Below are positions 33,235-47,400 of a stretch of DNA of 64,000 bases, in pieces (the first letter of the stretch is position 1; every line of letters begins with the position of its first letter). The stretch is from positions 16,617,956 to 16,681,955 of the forward strand of contig CM022671.1 in assembly GCA_012295275.1 (NCBI GenBank). The letters are read 5' to 3'. A program made the translations under genes and the position numbers. A model generated the notes under the pieces. It had not been told where the DNA came from and did no database searches. It saw nothing but the letters and a program-made list of their open reading frames with translations. The stretch comes from Chrysomallon squamiferum (Eukaryota > Mollusca > Gastropoda > Neomphalida > Peltospiridae).

Positions 33235-33889
33235 GAAAATATTTTACAGCATAGAAACTTGTTAAACATCCTGACAATAATCATATCAAAAGAACAGCTG
33301 TTCACAGTTTTCTTAAAGCAAACATTCTTATAATTAATTTTAAATGTGATGTATGTGTATTTTTTTATTTTTTTTAATCCGAATTAGTCTTGAAAAAACT
33401 AAATTATTTTTTTGCTCTGAATTTCTTCAAATTATTTTATATCAGTGGCCAAATTCAGAAATTTAAAATTTTCTGAATTTATTTTATATGGTTGTTTTTT
33501 ATTTATTGGTTGTTTTTTTATTTATTTATTTATTTTTTTTTTTAAATACCATACAATCACTCAGTGGGCACATTTAAAACGATTTTCATTTTTTTTTTTT
33601 TTAAAGTGTGTGGGGAGGATTAATACTAAATAAAAGTAATATTTGTGGTGTTAAAGTTGAACATTAAATGGAAAAAATACGGATAACTGAGTCTTGTATG
33701 ATGGGATTCGATGAAATGTGCCAGTAGTATTTTTATTCATCAAGTAAATTTTTACAAACGTCCGTAATAAACAAAGATGAGTATATGTATGTATAATAGA
33801 GAGCAGCTTAATGTTGCGAATGAATATAATCGATTTAAAGTCTATCTATACGTATTTGTAGACTTGAATTTACCCGCGCTTAATATGTA

Positions 33890-33922
33890 CCACATGACCA
33901 AGTTTTCAATTCGTCACGTGAT
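33890..33922 (+). promoter_or_regulatory. E-box pair at the COMMD7 start
   Basis: The palindrome TCACGTGA at 33914-33921, within GTCACGTGAT, differs by one base from the TFEB/MiT CLEAR consensus GTCACGTGAC. It lies 10 bp before the COMMD7 ATG. A second, weaker E-box, CACATGAC, lies just upstream near 33891. USF or MiT-family binding is plausible and is an inference. Confidence 0.45.
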
Positions 33923-33931
33923 CTGTACAAA

Positions 33932-36900
33932 ATGTCTGCTACTTTCCATTTTACGAAGGAACTCCCCCCGGATGTTATTTTGAGTGACTTTCAAACAGTT
34001 AACAAATTCAACCAAGAGGTAACAGCAGGCAAATTAATTAAATTTATATGATCGCCAAAATATACTACTAGACAGTTTAAAATGCGCAAAGATACTCCAT
34101 CGAATCAAAGTTTTCATTTTGTCACTATAGAGTATAATTGTACTACTATTAATATTATGTGTATAAAACTATAATACACAGTCTAATGTTATTGAATTAT
34201 AATTTATAGAGAATACAGTCTTTAAACCAAAGTCATTCGGTGAATCTGATATAACTTTCTTCATTTTCTATTTCATTTCAACGTACTGTTTAATAATAAA
34301 TCAGATAATTATATGTAATTGTTGGTGCTAGAACGTCATATTATCATAACTATTAACTGTAATTTATAATAGTATTAATACTATCACCGTGTATTTAAAT
34401 TTTTTAATGTCGTCACTGAATAAATCAAATGATTTGCATTTTACAGCTGACATTCACGATAAACAAGAATGTCAATTGTAAAAGGCAAATCATTTGATTT
34501 TGGTTGATAAATTTTTTTTCTGATTAAAGTGTATTTATTGCAAGGGCTATAACTCTGGAGGCAACAACCATGTTTGTATTGGCATTCTATCTCAGTTTAC
34601 AAAAATAATCAATCTTAATTAAATGAATCCAGTTCAGCTGAGAGTTACTACATATCAATAATTGTTTGTTCTTATGACTTAAATGTAATTTTTTAATCCA
34701 TAATTACTGGTATAATATAAATATATACTATAATAATTATTTTAAAAAATTCTTTAACTTTGCATTTTATGTTGTATATTTCAAGATTTTCAGTAGTTGA
34801 TTGTACTGATACTGTACTTATAGTAGGGGTCCCCAAGCAAAGACAGTTCACCAGTTAGATATAATTTACAAACACATTTTGTTTTTATTATTTCAGCAAT
34901 TTGATCAACTTTTACAGTATGTTTTCTTGTTCCTTACAAAACCAGACAAGGTAAGACATGGGTCATCAGGAGAAGTAAATATATATATATATATAAACAC
35001 ATCCACACAAACATAAACATATTAACCAGGTTAAAGATTAATTTTTTGGGGAAAACAACATTTTGATAAATGAACAGTTTTATATATATGTTTAATGTTA
35101 GTTTAAAAGACTAATGTATGACTAAAAAACTTGAGAACAGTTAACAAGATCGATGCTATTTTTTGGCAGTGGAAAGGTTTAATAACTGGATTACTGAAAG
35201 TATATGAGTTTTATTTTTACTGATTTATTGTTCTTTTCTTTCAGTCTTCCAGATTAGTCAGTCAGCTTGATGAATTTGCAGAGCAGAATGGAGTTGGTGC
35301 AGGAGCACTTAAAATGTTTTTAAAAGTCTTCTCTATTACCCCACCTGTAAGTGCTTTCTGAACAACACTGATTTCTAGAATTTTCAGTAATTAACAGACA
35401 TGGTTATTTCTTTTCATCCTGTAGTGCAGACCTTTTATTTTCATTTTTATTAGCATATGAGACTTAAGTGGTAAAGAAAACATCAATTTTTAATTTTTAA
35501 TTTTTATATTTAATTTTTATTTTACATATACAAATACATGGATGGTTCTTCATCAGTAAAACTGTTTATCTACCAGTCCTTGAAGTTTATCTTTTCTTTT
35601 GTTTCTTATATTAATAAGTATAAGTACACAAGAAAGAAAAATAAAGGGAGAATATTAGCACATAATACATTATCTTCATAATTTATTATTTTCAGAGTTT
35701 GTGTTTAGACATCAAATAATACAAACACTTGGAAGTTTTCAAACTTTATTTTTGGTCTCTGTTTTCACCTCCACAGATACATTCAGTGTTAATATAAAAT
35801 TTTAGTATTTCAGTTTAGTTTTGCTTCAGGCTCAGAGAAAGAAAAAAATATATTTGTAGAACCCCTATTCTTCATTATCAAAAAAAAAAATACTTCACTT
35901 GTACTGATCTAACTCTTTTACAGTATCACAGTTTTCTTCATTAAAAAATTATGTTTGGATTAAACTAATCCAACAGGATTATCTGCTGTAGCTATTTGTG
36001 GTCAACAATAAGTTTTTACATTATTGTGCTTCTCTATATATTATTTATTTTGCAGGTGCTTTGAAGAAAAACTTAAGTACTACTCAAATATATGAAGATC
36101 TTAACCACCTTGGTACGTTACAAGATATTTGACAAGTATAAAATATCAAATGATGTGACCATTCTGATTTTGACTAATCCTTATAATTATAAAGATAAAT
36201 ATGTTAATTGTTTACACCTTTACTGTTTAATGTTTCTGAGAGACATAACAATATACAACATGGTTATCTCCTCTTTCATAAATTTTTATATATGATGATT
36301 CTAGGTAGCATAAAAATCTAGAACAATATGACCTTCATAATCTTTCATACACTTTGGATTAAATATAAATTATTTATACCTTTTCTAGATGATGTTTCTA
36401 ACTATTTATGATATAACCTTTTTTATTGAAATAAATATACATTTTTCTAACTAGTATAAAAATCTACAGTGATATATGACCATCAAAATATTTCATAAAC
36501 TTAGAAACAGAAAACCAGAAATAAATATATTAATTAATTGTTTATACCTTTTCTATTTAACCTTTGAAACATCATGTCACACTTTGTGCATTTAACTCAC
36601 ACCACTTTTGAGGAATTTTGTATTCGGGAGATTTTATATCTAATGCAATTATTTAGTAGCATCTTTTTGTATGGCCCAGACCCATAGTACCTGCAGATGT
36701 CTAACAAGCATTAAAAAACAAACAAAAATACACATTTGCCACCATACTTTTTTTTCTTACTAATCTGTGGATAGAAGTATTTACATCTTTTTCCATATCA
36801 GTTTACAGCATGTAAATCTGTGTAACTAACACATTTTGAGTAATTTTGGTTGAAGATAAATGTACTTTAACATTCATAAATTTCCTATTCAATAATATAG

Positions 36901-39377
36901 CCATCATTTTTAATTCCCTTTTTTTTTTTTTTTTTTTTCCCAGTCTATAGATGGAAATAAATATACTAATTATTTATACCTTTCATCACACATCTTATAA
37001 CATAAAGAATGTAGCCATCACATTTTGATAAATCTTTGGTCATATTTAATAAATATACACCATTTTAGCTTTCATGATTTTATGAACTGAAATAAACATA
37101 CTTATTTTTTACTCCTTTCATAATACTGGTTTACATCATAAAATTATGTAGCCATCACATTTTCACTGATCTTTGGATACAGATAAATAATTTATATCAA
37201 AATATACAATAATATAGCTATCATAAATAAATAAACTAATAATTTATATCAAAATATACAACAATATAGCTATCATAAATAAATAAACTAATAATTTATA
37301 TCACCGACTATATTTGTTTACAACATATAAAAGAACTTGGTTATCACATTTTGATTAATCTTTGGTAAGAGGTAAAATATATATTTAGTATTTCTACAAT
37401 TTAATTTTGCTAATATGTTTTGTTGGATGGAAATAACTATACTAGTTATACATACCTTTCAGTATGCTGATTTACATCATAAACAATGTAGCATTCACAG
37501 TTCCAGTAATCTTTGTATTGGGATAAAAATATTTTCACCTTTTCTTCTACTTACTGTTTTTAACTAGTATAAAAATACACAACATGTTTTGGTGGACGGA
37601 AATAAATATACTAGTTATTATACTGATTTGCATCATAAAATAAAGTAGCCATCACATTTTTGACTAATCTTTGGTTAAAGATCAAAATTTTATACGAAAA
37701 TATACAACACTACAGCTATCATGTTCTAATGAAAAAATAAATACTTTGATAATTTATATCATTGCATACATTACTTATAAAACAATGTAACAATCACATT
37801 TTGTGTAATTCTTGGCAAGAGATAAATACATTTATTAATTATACCTTTTCTTCTATTTAACCAGTATAAATATATTATTTATACCTGTCTTATATTGCAT
37901 CCATCATGGACAGAGATTAATATAATGTAATCTAATAAAATTAGAAATAGCATTTCTTATAACAAAACATCTTAAAATAGACATATTCTGACATCTGACA
38001 GACTAACTGTGTGTGTTTATGCATGCAAGGGTACCAAAGGAATTAAAATGCTGTTTTCTGGAAGCTCTGTTTTTTCTATCTTTTAGGTTTATCTGAAGAC
38101 AAAAGCAGACATTTTGTTGAGTTATGGAATCAGAATGTGGTGGCTCTTTCTGAAGGTGTTCTGAACAAGACACTGATGGTGAATCAGCTTGTTGATATGG
38201 AGTGGAAATTTGGAGGTACTCACTTTAGTGAAAAATACATTCTTTATCGTTCTTGTTTTTTTTGTTTATCAATTTGCAGGTACTTACATTAGTAACTAAA
38301 ATATATTCTTTATTGTTATATCAGTTTGGAGATTAGTCATAGAAGTACTTATTAATTGTTCTCTTGTTTATGACTTAAAAAAAAAAAAGTACTGTATGAC
38401 AGATACTAGTTTAGTTTCTATGGGTAAAAATTTATTTATTTATTTTGATCTTTTTATTATTTCAGTAACTGCATCAAACTGTGAACTTGATAAAGTTGGA
38501 AATACATTCCTACAGGTAATATTGTTTACACACAGCAATCACAAGCAATTGATTTTAATTGGAAAATAAATCACATAAATATATTCTAAGCCTATAATGC
38601 TTAAAAATAAATATTAGTCTTAAGAGAAGCTTAATTAATACATAATACAGTAATTCCATATTTTTTGTTAATTTCCACGATACAAAACTGAAGAAAATTA
38701 ACAGAATATTTCTTCTATTATTGTACATGTTGTATGACAGAGGTTATCATTTAAAAGAAATTTAATGTCAGTAATTCAAATGATATGGTGTTAAAACCAT
38801 TGTATATTTGTAACAAATTGTTAACAAACAAAAACCACATCAATTTTGTCTTTCAGATAAAGCTTGTCATAAATACTGGTAATGGCACAAAAAATACATA
38901 CATGGGTAAGTTGTTAGAAAAATTATAAACAATCTATAATATATGTATGTATGTATGTATGTATGTAATGTACATTACAGCAAAGAAATCAAGAGTCAGG
39001 GTGACAAAATATTAAAATATTGGTGTCTGTTTTTATTTAATGATGCAGACAGAAAACTATGAAACCTCTGTAACACCAATTAGAGCACATTCAGACTTTA
39101 TCTGTCCAATTAGAAATCATTTTTTTAAAACATAACATTCATTTATTATCACTGTTACAAACATAACTAAAACTGTTGTGTATAATACTTAAATTTCCTT
39201 AATTTTTATTTTAGATATATATAATGATAAAAGAATATAAATAATTTATATTTATATATATATATATATATATTTCATTATTTTTATTTTTCTGTTTCAG
39301 AACTTTCCTTGCCTCAGTTTTATTCATTTTTACATGAAATGGAGAAAGCGAAAGCAAGTTTAGAATACCTCAGCTGA
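33932..39377 (+). CDS. COMMD7: COMM domain-containing protein 7
   Basis: Subunit of the Commander (CCC) complex in endosomal cargo recycling, also linked to NF-kB control. Exons: 33932-34018, 34897-34950, 35245-35346 (or 35350), 36056-36112, 38087-38215, 38466-38515, 38857-38905 and 39301-39377, stop TGA 39375-39377. The N-terminal helical domain includes QFDQLLQYVFLFLTKPDK and SRLVSQLDEFAEQNG. The COMM domain starts around MVNQLVDMEWKFGVTASNCE and ends LPQFYSFLHEMEKAKASLEY. It matches human COMMD7 along its length (about 200 residues; the MEWKFGVT and LPQFYSFLHEME blocks are nearly identical). Frame continuity requires exon 3 to end at 35350 (donor A|gtgctt) instead of at the stronger CCT|gtaagt four bases earlier. 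Intron 4 (36113-38086) is filled with diverged repeats. Confidence 0.95.
36113..38086 (+). repeat. COMMD7 intron 4: old repeat array
   Basis: A diverged unit of roughly 130-160 bp recurs, recognisable by tagccatcacattttgact followed by aatctttgg and then aattatacctttt. Copies are seen near 36170, 36330, 36480, 37012, 37149, 37338, 37491, 37645 and 37785. A younger pair of about 62-bp direct repeats with tatagctatcataaataaat lies at 37185-37305. Confidence 0.6.
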
Positions 39378-40750
39378 ATGTTTCCTTAGCTTATTATTAT
39401 TAATTTTAATTTTTTTTTTTTTTTGATTTGTTGGACAATCAAAAGAAGAATCATAAACCAGTAACTAAAATAATGAATTTGTTACCCTTGTTTATATAAA
39501 CTCTTTTTTTCTTTTTTGTTGACATAAATAAAAAAAATACATAATTAAAATCAATTATGCTTTAACATCTTGCATGTGACTGTAAAACCTTTAAGAAGGC
39601 ACGACATATTAAAAGCACTATGTGCATTAAAAAAAATGTCATAATATATTTCATTTATTTCAGCATTCATAATGGTTGAAAGATATTTTGTTATGTAAAC
39701 TCTTTCAAGAATAAAGGCTACTGATTTGTCAGTTTTAAAAAGTTGTTACAAAATGTAAAGAATATATGTGATAAATGATGTAAATCATTTTCAATATGGA
39801 ATTATATATACATACATTAATTTGTTTTTGTTGTTTTGTTTTGATGGGGTTTTGTTTTTGTTTGTTGTTTTTTGTTTGTAGGTTTATCACATACTTAATA
39901 AATGTATGTGAAATAAAATAAACATCAAAATTGTACTCATCTTGTTTGCTAAATATATACAGATATAAATTTCAAACAATAAATATATGTCTATTTGAAG
40001 CAGAAATACCTTATTGTCACTTAGCTGTTGACAATTAGTTTAACCATATTTCAGCCATACTGGATCATAAGAGTGTGATTAAAATACATGTTATCAAAAA
40101 TAAATTAGAAAAACTGCACAACTTTATACAAACCTGTTTTGAATCATTTATTTTAGATCTCATTTTTATTAACAATGGTTATTAGGTGTCATGTTTTAGT
40201 TTCTGAATGATGATGTATACAAGAAAAGAAACTCGCTCCTTTATCTCTGATTAATAACAAGGTTCATTTGAATGTCAGATAGGAAAATGATGTGTATCGA
40301 TCTATTAATTATCAGTTTTTCTAATACAGAGTGATGCTCTGTAAACATATTTTTAAACATATAGATGATAAAAGAATATAAATAATTATCATAATGCTTG
40401 CTTGTTTCTCTAAACACCATCAACAAAGGAATTTATTTTAGAAGCACTATGTTGGAGAATAAATAAATTAAAATATCACATCAAACATATCTGAAAATTT
40501 GGTTTTATACCTTCATGTTTTAAAAAAAAAAAAAAAAAAAATGAAATCCCAGAATTATAACAAACAAAATTCAACTTTGTTTATTTCTGCGTCTTCAAAA
40601 CTATGACCATTTTAATGATAATGAGTATATTATACAGTAATTAAAAGTTTTACCAAGCAGTCATTAAATAAAGTTAGTTTTGTACAACTGGATGAGATTC
40701 AAAACGGTCAGTGTTACACTTTGTCCTTTCAGTGAATGTAGTATGCAGAT
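39378..40750. other. Convergent 3' ends of COMMD7 and the WD-repeat gene
   Basis: The two genes end tail to tail. The interval holds their 3' UTRs, poly(A)-rich stretches, and on the minus strand an AATAAA (TTTATT at 40580-40585) about 165 nt past the WD-gene stop. No further gene is supported. Confidence 0.55.
39710..39715 (+). terminator. Poly(A) signal of COMMD7
   Basis: AATAAA in caagaataaaggc, about 335 nt past the COMMD7 stop. Earlier AATAAA near 39527 and later ones near 39913 are alternatives. Confidence 0.4.
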
Positions 40751-43490
40751 TTAGGGTATTTTCTGAGCAAAAGGACTGTATGAGATTGCATGTGGTGAGC
40801 GGTGGTGTACAGGCACGTCGTAATGCTTCGTCAGCTTCATGCCGAGGCTCGGAAACCGCTCAGACATGAGTTGTTCCTCCAGTGGACTTAGCATAGGAGA
40901 GAGCTCCTTCTGAGCTGGCTTCGACACCAACACATAGCGACTGGAATGGGAAAACAAGATGTAGTCAGTCACCCAAGCAACATTTATGTAAAACGTGACA
41001 TTTATTAACCATGCATTTCTCTGTTTAGTTTTATATTCCGTTATTTAAGATGATAAACAGCTGGGATGAAAAACCCATCAATATTCAGTTTAGTGCAGCA
41101 TTTTAATTCTGTTATTAAAGACAAAATTAGAAAACAATGAATAGCTAATGATGAACATCTGTGACAAGATTGAATTAAAATTTTGTGACACTGTTACATT
41201 CTTAGCTATTTCTTTATTATTTTTATATAACTACAGTAATATTATATAAATTGTTAAAGGTGTTTTTTCTACAGAGTGCCTAGATACATGTACCATACTG
41301 CAGTATAGTTTGTTCTTACAACAAGTATTTACTAAAATTATAATTAAAAAAAGAACAAAGCTGACAGAGTCTGATATTATCCTGTTTTCATGTTGTGCAT
41401 TCATATTTATTTTTAAAACTATAGTTTACCTGCATTTACTAGGAATGGACTTGCTTGATTTTGGCCGAATAGCATTTGGGTTCCTGGGATCTATCAAGTG
41501 TGGGCTGATATCTGGTTTGGGTCTTGTTACTGGAGGAATAGGACTCATCCTCAACCTAAATGTTCAAACAAGTGAGCCATGAGCATGCTGAACACACCAT
41601 ACAAATTATAATTTAAAACAGAAAGAAGGATAGATGAAATAACAAAGAAAAAGAATGTCATCACTCTGTTGACTCACGATCTATCTACTAGCCACTGATT
41701 TGAAGACTATCTCGTATCTGCAATATACCTGATCAAACAAATACGAGTAATGAACCATTATCAAGTATTACAGAACAAATCATATAAGATCTGTTTATGA
41801 AATGGTTGGGCCAGATCAATATAGCACTAGTAAATGGTTACCGGAAATTTTTAATACAAGAATGATCACCAAGATCAGTATGCCTGAAATGTTTGATACA
41901 AACTTGATTTCAAAGATCGGTATAGAAGCAGTAAATGACTACCTGAAAGGTCTTTCAGAACTCAGTTCCAGTTTCACAGAGCTGTCAGGTTGAAGGTCTG
42001 TCTGTTTTTCTGTTACATTAACAGTATGCGGATGTCTCTTTCGAGGAAAGTGTGGACCAGCTGTCTGAAGAAAGTCAAGGTCAGGTGGTTTTGGCAGAAC
42101 TGAAGAGTTTGGTGTGGTCAGGTGTTGTCTCTCGTATAGTTCTGTGAAAACATCAAAAAGATATAATTTTATATATTTTTAAGATGATGAAGAATCTCTA
42201 AAATTCCCAACTAAAAACAAATGAGAAGAATGGTGGTAGTAAACAGTATCATTCACAATGCTAAAGAAACAAACTCAGCAGTGATGTTACTATCATCACA
42301 AAGTAATAATAGTTATTACAGGCAGTAAATAAAGGAGAAGCCATTATTAGAATATATTTTTTTAACATTGTTGTGTGTGTTTGTAATATGTGTTAATTAT
42401 AAGCAAGACACAATACACATGTAAAATTGTTAAATAAATTTCAAAAAATGTATTAAATAATAATTATTATTATTATTGTATTATTATTGTTATTTTATTA
42501 TTATTATTGTTATTACTTTTTTTATTATTATTATTATATTATTATAATAGTAATTAATGAAAATATTCATATTTATTTTTGTACATCATAAATTCATTTG
42601 ATGATAAGAGAATGGTTTTATTTATATAAAGCACGCCTACTGTGGCCCATAATCAAACCAAGGCCAGCCAGTGAGTGAGTGGAGCATGTTTATCACAAGA
42701 CAGGCATTGAACACATCATCTTTTTATACACCAGCTTTAGAACACTGGTTGGAACTGGAACAAAGTCAACAGGGCTTTATCCAGCAAGACAAACTTCACA
42801 CACACCTTATAACACAGCCTCTTATAAACACTGTTTCAGAACTCTGGAAAAGAGAACTTATCTGGGCAACTCAGTGGGCTGCTGTCCAGATCTTTGTCTG
42901 AAGAGTTAATAACACTACAAAGTGTTGCTGTTACCTGGGACCTGGCAACATGTTGAGTGTCCGTACAGCGACTGCTGCCGTTCCCTGTGCAGCTGCTCCA
43001 GCACAAGACGTTTCTCTGTAGCGTTGTACTGCCGAAGTTCCTTCTGCATTCGTATCAGCATGTGTCTGTGGGGAAAAAAACAACAACAATTTGTTTTAAC
43101 TTTTTTTCATTGACAAAAAAAAATTAATAATAAAATACATGTTAAAATGTTCACTGGTAGATATTTATAATAGTTGCATGTATTACATAGATAAGATAAT
43201 AGTGATTAAAATGACTGAACATTTGTTTAATCTGACTAATTAAATAGTGTTATTGTTGTTGTTTTATTTATTATTAAAATAAAATACATTTCGGATTGGA
43301 AATTGCATGGAAGAAGCTGGAATCGTGAATTTGATCATCTTAATCATTTAAGTCAAAATTATATTCTGAAATATCTGTCTCACTAATTAATTAAAACTAA
43401 TACAGTTTATTATATTTTAGACGTTGTTTCTAATGTTATTTTAAATAAATTAATAAGAAGAATATCAGGGTAGGAAAAAATACAACCCTT

Positions 43491-43529
<39 letters not shown>

Positions 43530-44174
43530 TATTATTATTATTATTACTAAAGAAAAGAAAAAAAATGAATAACAAAATAAATAAAAAGAATGTCACCTCT
43601 GTATTGCTCTTTCATGCCAATGATCTGTGAAATCTGTTCCATCATTCTTGTACAGGATTCCTGTCCACAGAGGCATCCTGTATGTAACAACAACAACAAC
43701 AACATCAACAACAATGATACAAAATGATAATAATAACAGTAAATAAAATAAAATAAAATAATAACAACCCACAACAATAACAATAAAAACAACAACAATA
43801 ATGAAGATGATAAAAATGATAATAATAACAACAACAGTAATAATAATTAAGTTGATATTTATATTTTAAATAATTCTAAAATACCTAATTATAAGTATTA
43901 ATAAAATATTGCAAAATGGGATATCTGATCATTGTAGTTTGTTAAATATTTTAATAGTGTTTATATATGTGAATATGTATGTGGTCATGTGTATGTATGG
44001 AGGTGTATGTGGATGTGTGTGTATATGCATATTAAAATTCATTAACAATAATTAGAAATGAAACTAAAATAAACTAAATCTGTCTCTGAAAAATATTGCA
44101 GATCACCAAGAAAAACCTCACCCTGCTAAACTCTGGTATCTTTTCAGTCCTGCAATGTAAGCCTTTTGTAGGTC
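40751..44174 (-). other. C-terminal exons of the WD gene
   Basis: The six exons encode DLQKAYIAGLKRYQSLAG, MPLWTGILYKNDGTDFTDHW, the basic helix HMLIRMQKELRQYNATEKRL with VLEQLHRERQQ, a Pro-rich linker, and a terminal SPLEEQLMSERFPSLGMKLT segment ending HAISYSPFAQKIP. The WTG.LY..DGTDFTDHW block is probably a conserved domain signature, but I cannot name it. Confidence 0.7.
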
Positions 44175-44459
44175 CTGAAAAGTAACAAGAAATATATTCT
44201 TTAAAAAAAATATATATATTAACAGACTACAATTTTAATATGGATTTCTATTTTTAAATATTTATAACAAATGTTACAGGTTAAATGCACAGTGTTACAG
44301 GATATTATTATTGTCATATATTTTCACAATACGTGGAGAAACATTAAGTTTAATCAAAACATTTTCTTTCCAGTGTTAAACTACATTATAACTATCTTGT
44401 AAAAAATAATAAACAGATCATTTAGAAAGTTCTGTGCTTTAACAATATTTACTGTCAAT

Positions 44460-44496
<37 letters not shown>

Positions 44497-47400
44497 AAAG
44501 AAAAATTTAACAAAAATCCAAAACTCCACACCTCAGAAACTGTATTCAGTTGAACTGATAAAAAGAAATTAGCTTATTTTAAAGACCTTGCTAATATTAC
44601 ATAACACAGTACATTACAATTTTCTTTTCTAGTTAGCAGTCTGCAACTGGTTTATCAAAAACTGCTGAAAGCAGTTTATATTTAAAATCTGTTGTTTGTT
44701 TATTTATTTATTTTTCTTTACAAAATCATATCAGTTTTATTACATGGTGAAAATATGAACAAAATAAACCTAAACAGAAAAAAAAAAAGAAATGAAAATC
44801 AAAAACAGCACAAACTTAAGGTAGTACATGTGCATTTATTTAAAAAAAATACTAAATATACAGTAAAGAAAAGACAAATAAATTTGCTCAGAGTCCCTCG
44901 AAATCAAATTATAAATAAAATATCTGGTCAATGCATTCTTGATATTCTCAAAACAAGCAAATACAAAACAAACAAGACTTTGTCCAATCAAACATAATTA
45001 TTGTTATGGTGAGTGAGTGAGTAAAAAATTAACTTGCTAGTCGGAGTCAGCTGCTGTGACAGACACACTGTCTGACAAAGTCAGGGGACACATCTGTCAC
45101 AAGATTTGTTAAAGTAACAGTCCTTTGTATTATTTACATTGAAAAGCCATGTCCTAACTTTGCTCTCTTTGATTAAATATTACAGAGCAATCAGATTAAT
45201 AGAGCTTGTAGAAATATCAAACTACATTCATAAAATACAACACAACATAGCAAACACTTCATACACTTTGCTGTAAAGTTAATAAATGATAATTAAGTGA
45301 ATGAAATTGGTGTGTGTCGGTGTACAAATTTCATTAGTTGATATAACACTGATCATAGAACCCTAAAATGTTTTAATTCACAAAAGATTATAGCAATTAC
45401 TTCTCAAGCCTATGGCTATTACTCTCAATAGTATGTAAAATATTTGATTTTGAAAGACATTCACTTCAGTGAAACAAAGTAGTGTTAATTGAAGGGCTGA
45501 ATCCACTTCATCAGTCTAACTGTTCCAATCACTAACAATAGAAATGTCAATTAGAACAAACTGAAAATTTACATCAGTAGCAAATTTTGTAAAACACTGA
45601 AAGCACTGGAATGCTAAATACGTGACACTAACCATGCATTTCTCATGTTATTAGCTAATATTATCTCAACACAATGTAAAATAACATTAACTAAATAACT
45701 AGACCATGCGAATGTTGAAGAAACATGATCAGCATTGATGTTTTTATTGTTATAAAGTAATAATAATTATTATTAACAATAAATATTGAGGAACAATTAA
45801 GATGTGTGTATATGCATGCTAATTAAAAGTAGCATGCATATGATGAGGATATATATATATAAAATACATCAAACACTATATGCCTCTAAACACACAATGA
45901 CACACAGACATAGACACATGTTAAATACATCTGCAACAAATGAAATGGCATTCACATATTTCACAACTGTGTTATTGGTCATTCCACAAATGCAAACTAG
46001 TGTTTATATTAACACATGTGTTAATCACATTTTAAACAAATCAAACAACATCCATATAAATCATGATTACATTATTGATCATTCCAACACTTGTATTGTC
46101 AATACATATACAATGAACCAAAAACAGCATTCATATAGTTTATGTTATTGTTCATTCCAAAAAAAAAAAAAAAAAAAACCACACACACAGGCTTTACTTA
46201 CAATAAAGGATTCAGGAAGATCCAAAATTAATTCCAACTGCATAGCAAAATATATCATTTTGATCAACAGATTAATTATATACTAACAGTTTTTCTTTCT
46301 TTCGCTGTTTTGTTTTCTTAATTTTTAAAGTTATCTATCATAGTGTTATAAAGTTTTTAACTTCAAAAAGGTTTATAATTATAACACTTACCATTTTGTT
46401 GGCTGCAGCTTAATTCATTAACTGAACTGATTTATTAGACTTTTCTCAAAACGTTAAATAAATTCCAATGTAAATTTGTAAACATTAAAATATTTTTCTT
46501 CTACTTCTTTTTAAAAAAAATGTAAAAATGCTTATGATGATGGTGATGAATGAAATGATAATTATAAAATATTTATATTAAGTTAATAATTTTTGTGACA
46601 ATGTCAGCAATATATAAAAAGAAATCAGAATAATGGTCTGATACAGTGAATTTACAACACTATATATGAAACACTAAATCTTTTTATGTGTTAAAAAATA
46701 ATAACAAAATGTAATATTATGTAAAAACCTGGACATGTAATTATTACCAATGAAGTGTGACTGAACACATTCAGGTGTGCATTTCAATCCTTGTTAAGAA
46801 GATTTACTGGATTCATAAAGGTAATTTAAAAACATACATAACTGTTGCTTAAGACTTCAGGTGTGATGGTCAGTGTATTGTAGTTGTAGGAACATTATGA
46901 GACTGAATTAGGTAATATGACAGATTTGTCAGTACTGTTGTATGTAATGTGACTGTTTTGTTAACACCATTTTATGTAACAAGTAACTGAGCATGAAACA
47001 CAAGCTCAGAGGACCAAACAGAGATTGTCAGTCTGAATATTCATCAGTGACAGTAAAGTATTAAACAGACATGGAGAAAATGCAACATGATTATTCATCA
47101 TCAATTTTAAATATTGAAGCTTCTCTCTCTCTTTCTCTGTCTCTCCCTTTATCCCTCTCTTTCTTTCTCTCACAATCATGCAATCTCTCTCTCTCTTTCT
47201 CTACCCCTCTATCTTTCTCTCTTGCTCACATATACACATACAAACACACACACATACACACACACAGACAAAGTAACAAACTACTAAACTAAAAGTAAGA
47301 TAATAGTTATACTTGACACCTCTGAACTACCCTGATTTGTGCTACCCTGCTTCCACTATTTTAAATCTTAGTCTCCTACATCAACAAAGAAAAGCTATTG

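Noticed and set aside
33777-33983. 68-codon ORF overlapping the COMMD7 start
   Set aside because: Different frame from the conserved COMMD7 exon 1; probably chance in the 5' region.
45804-46286. 160-codon plus-strand ORF in a WD-gene intron
   Set aside because: Low-complexity His/Thr-rich product from diverged intronic repeats, with a poly-Lys run from an A tract.
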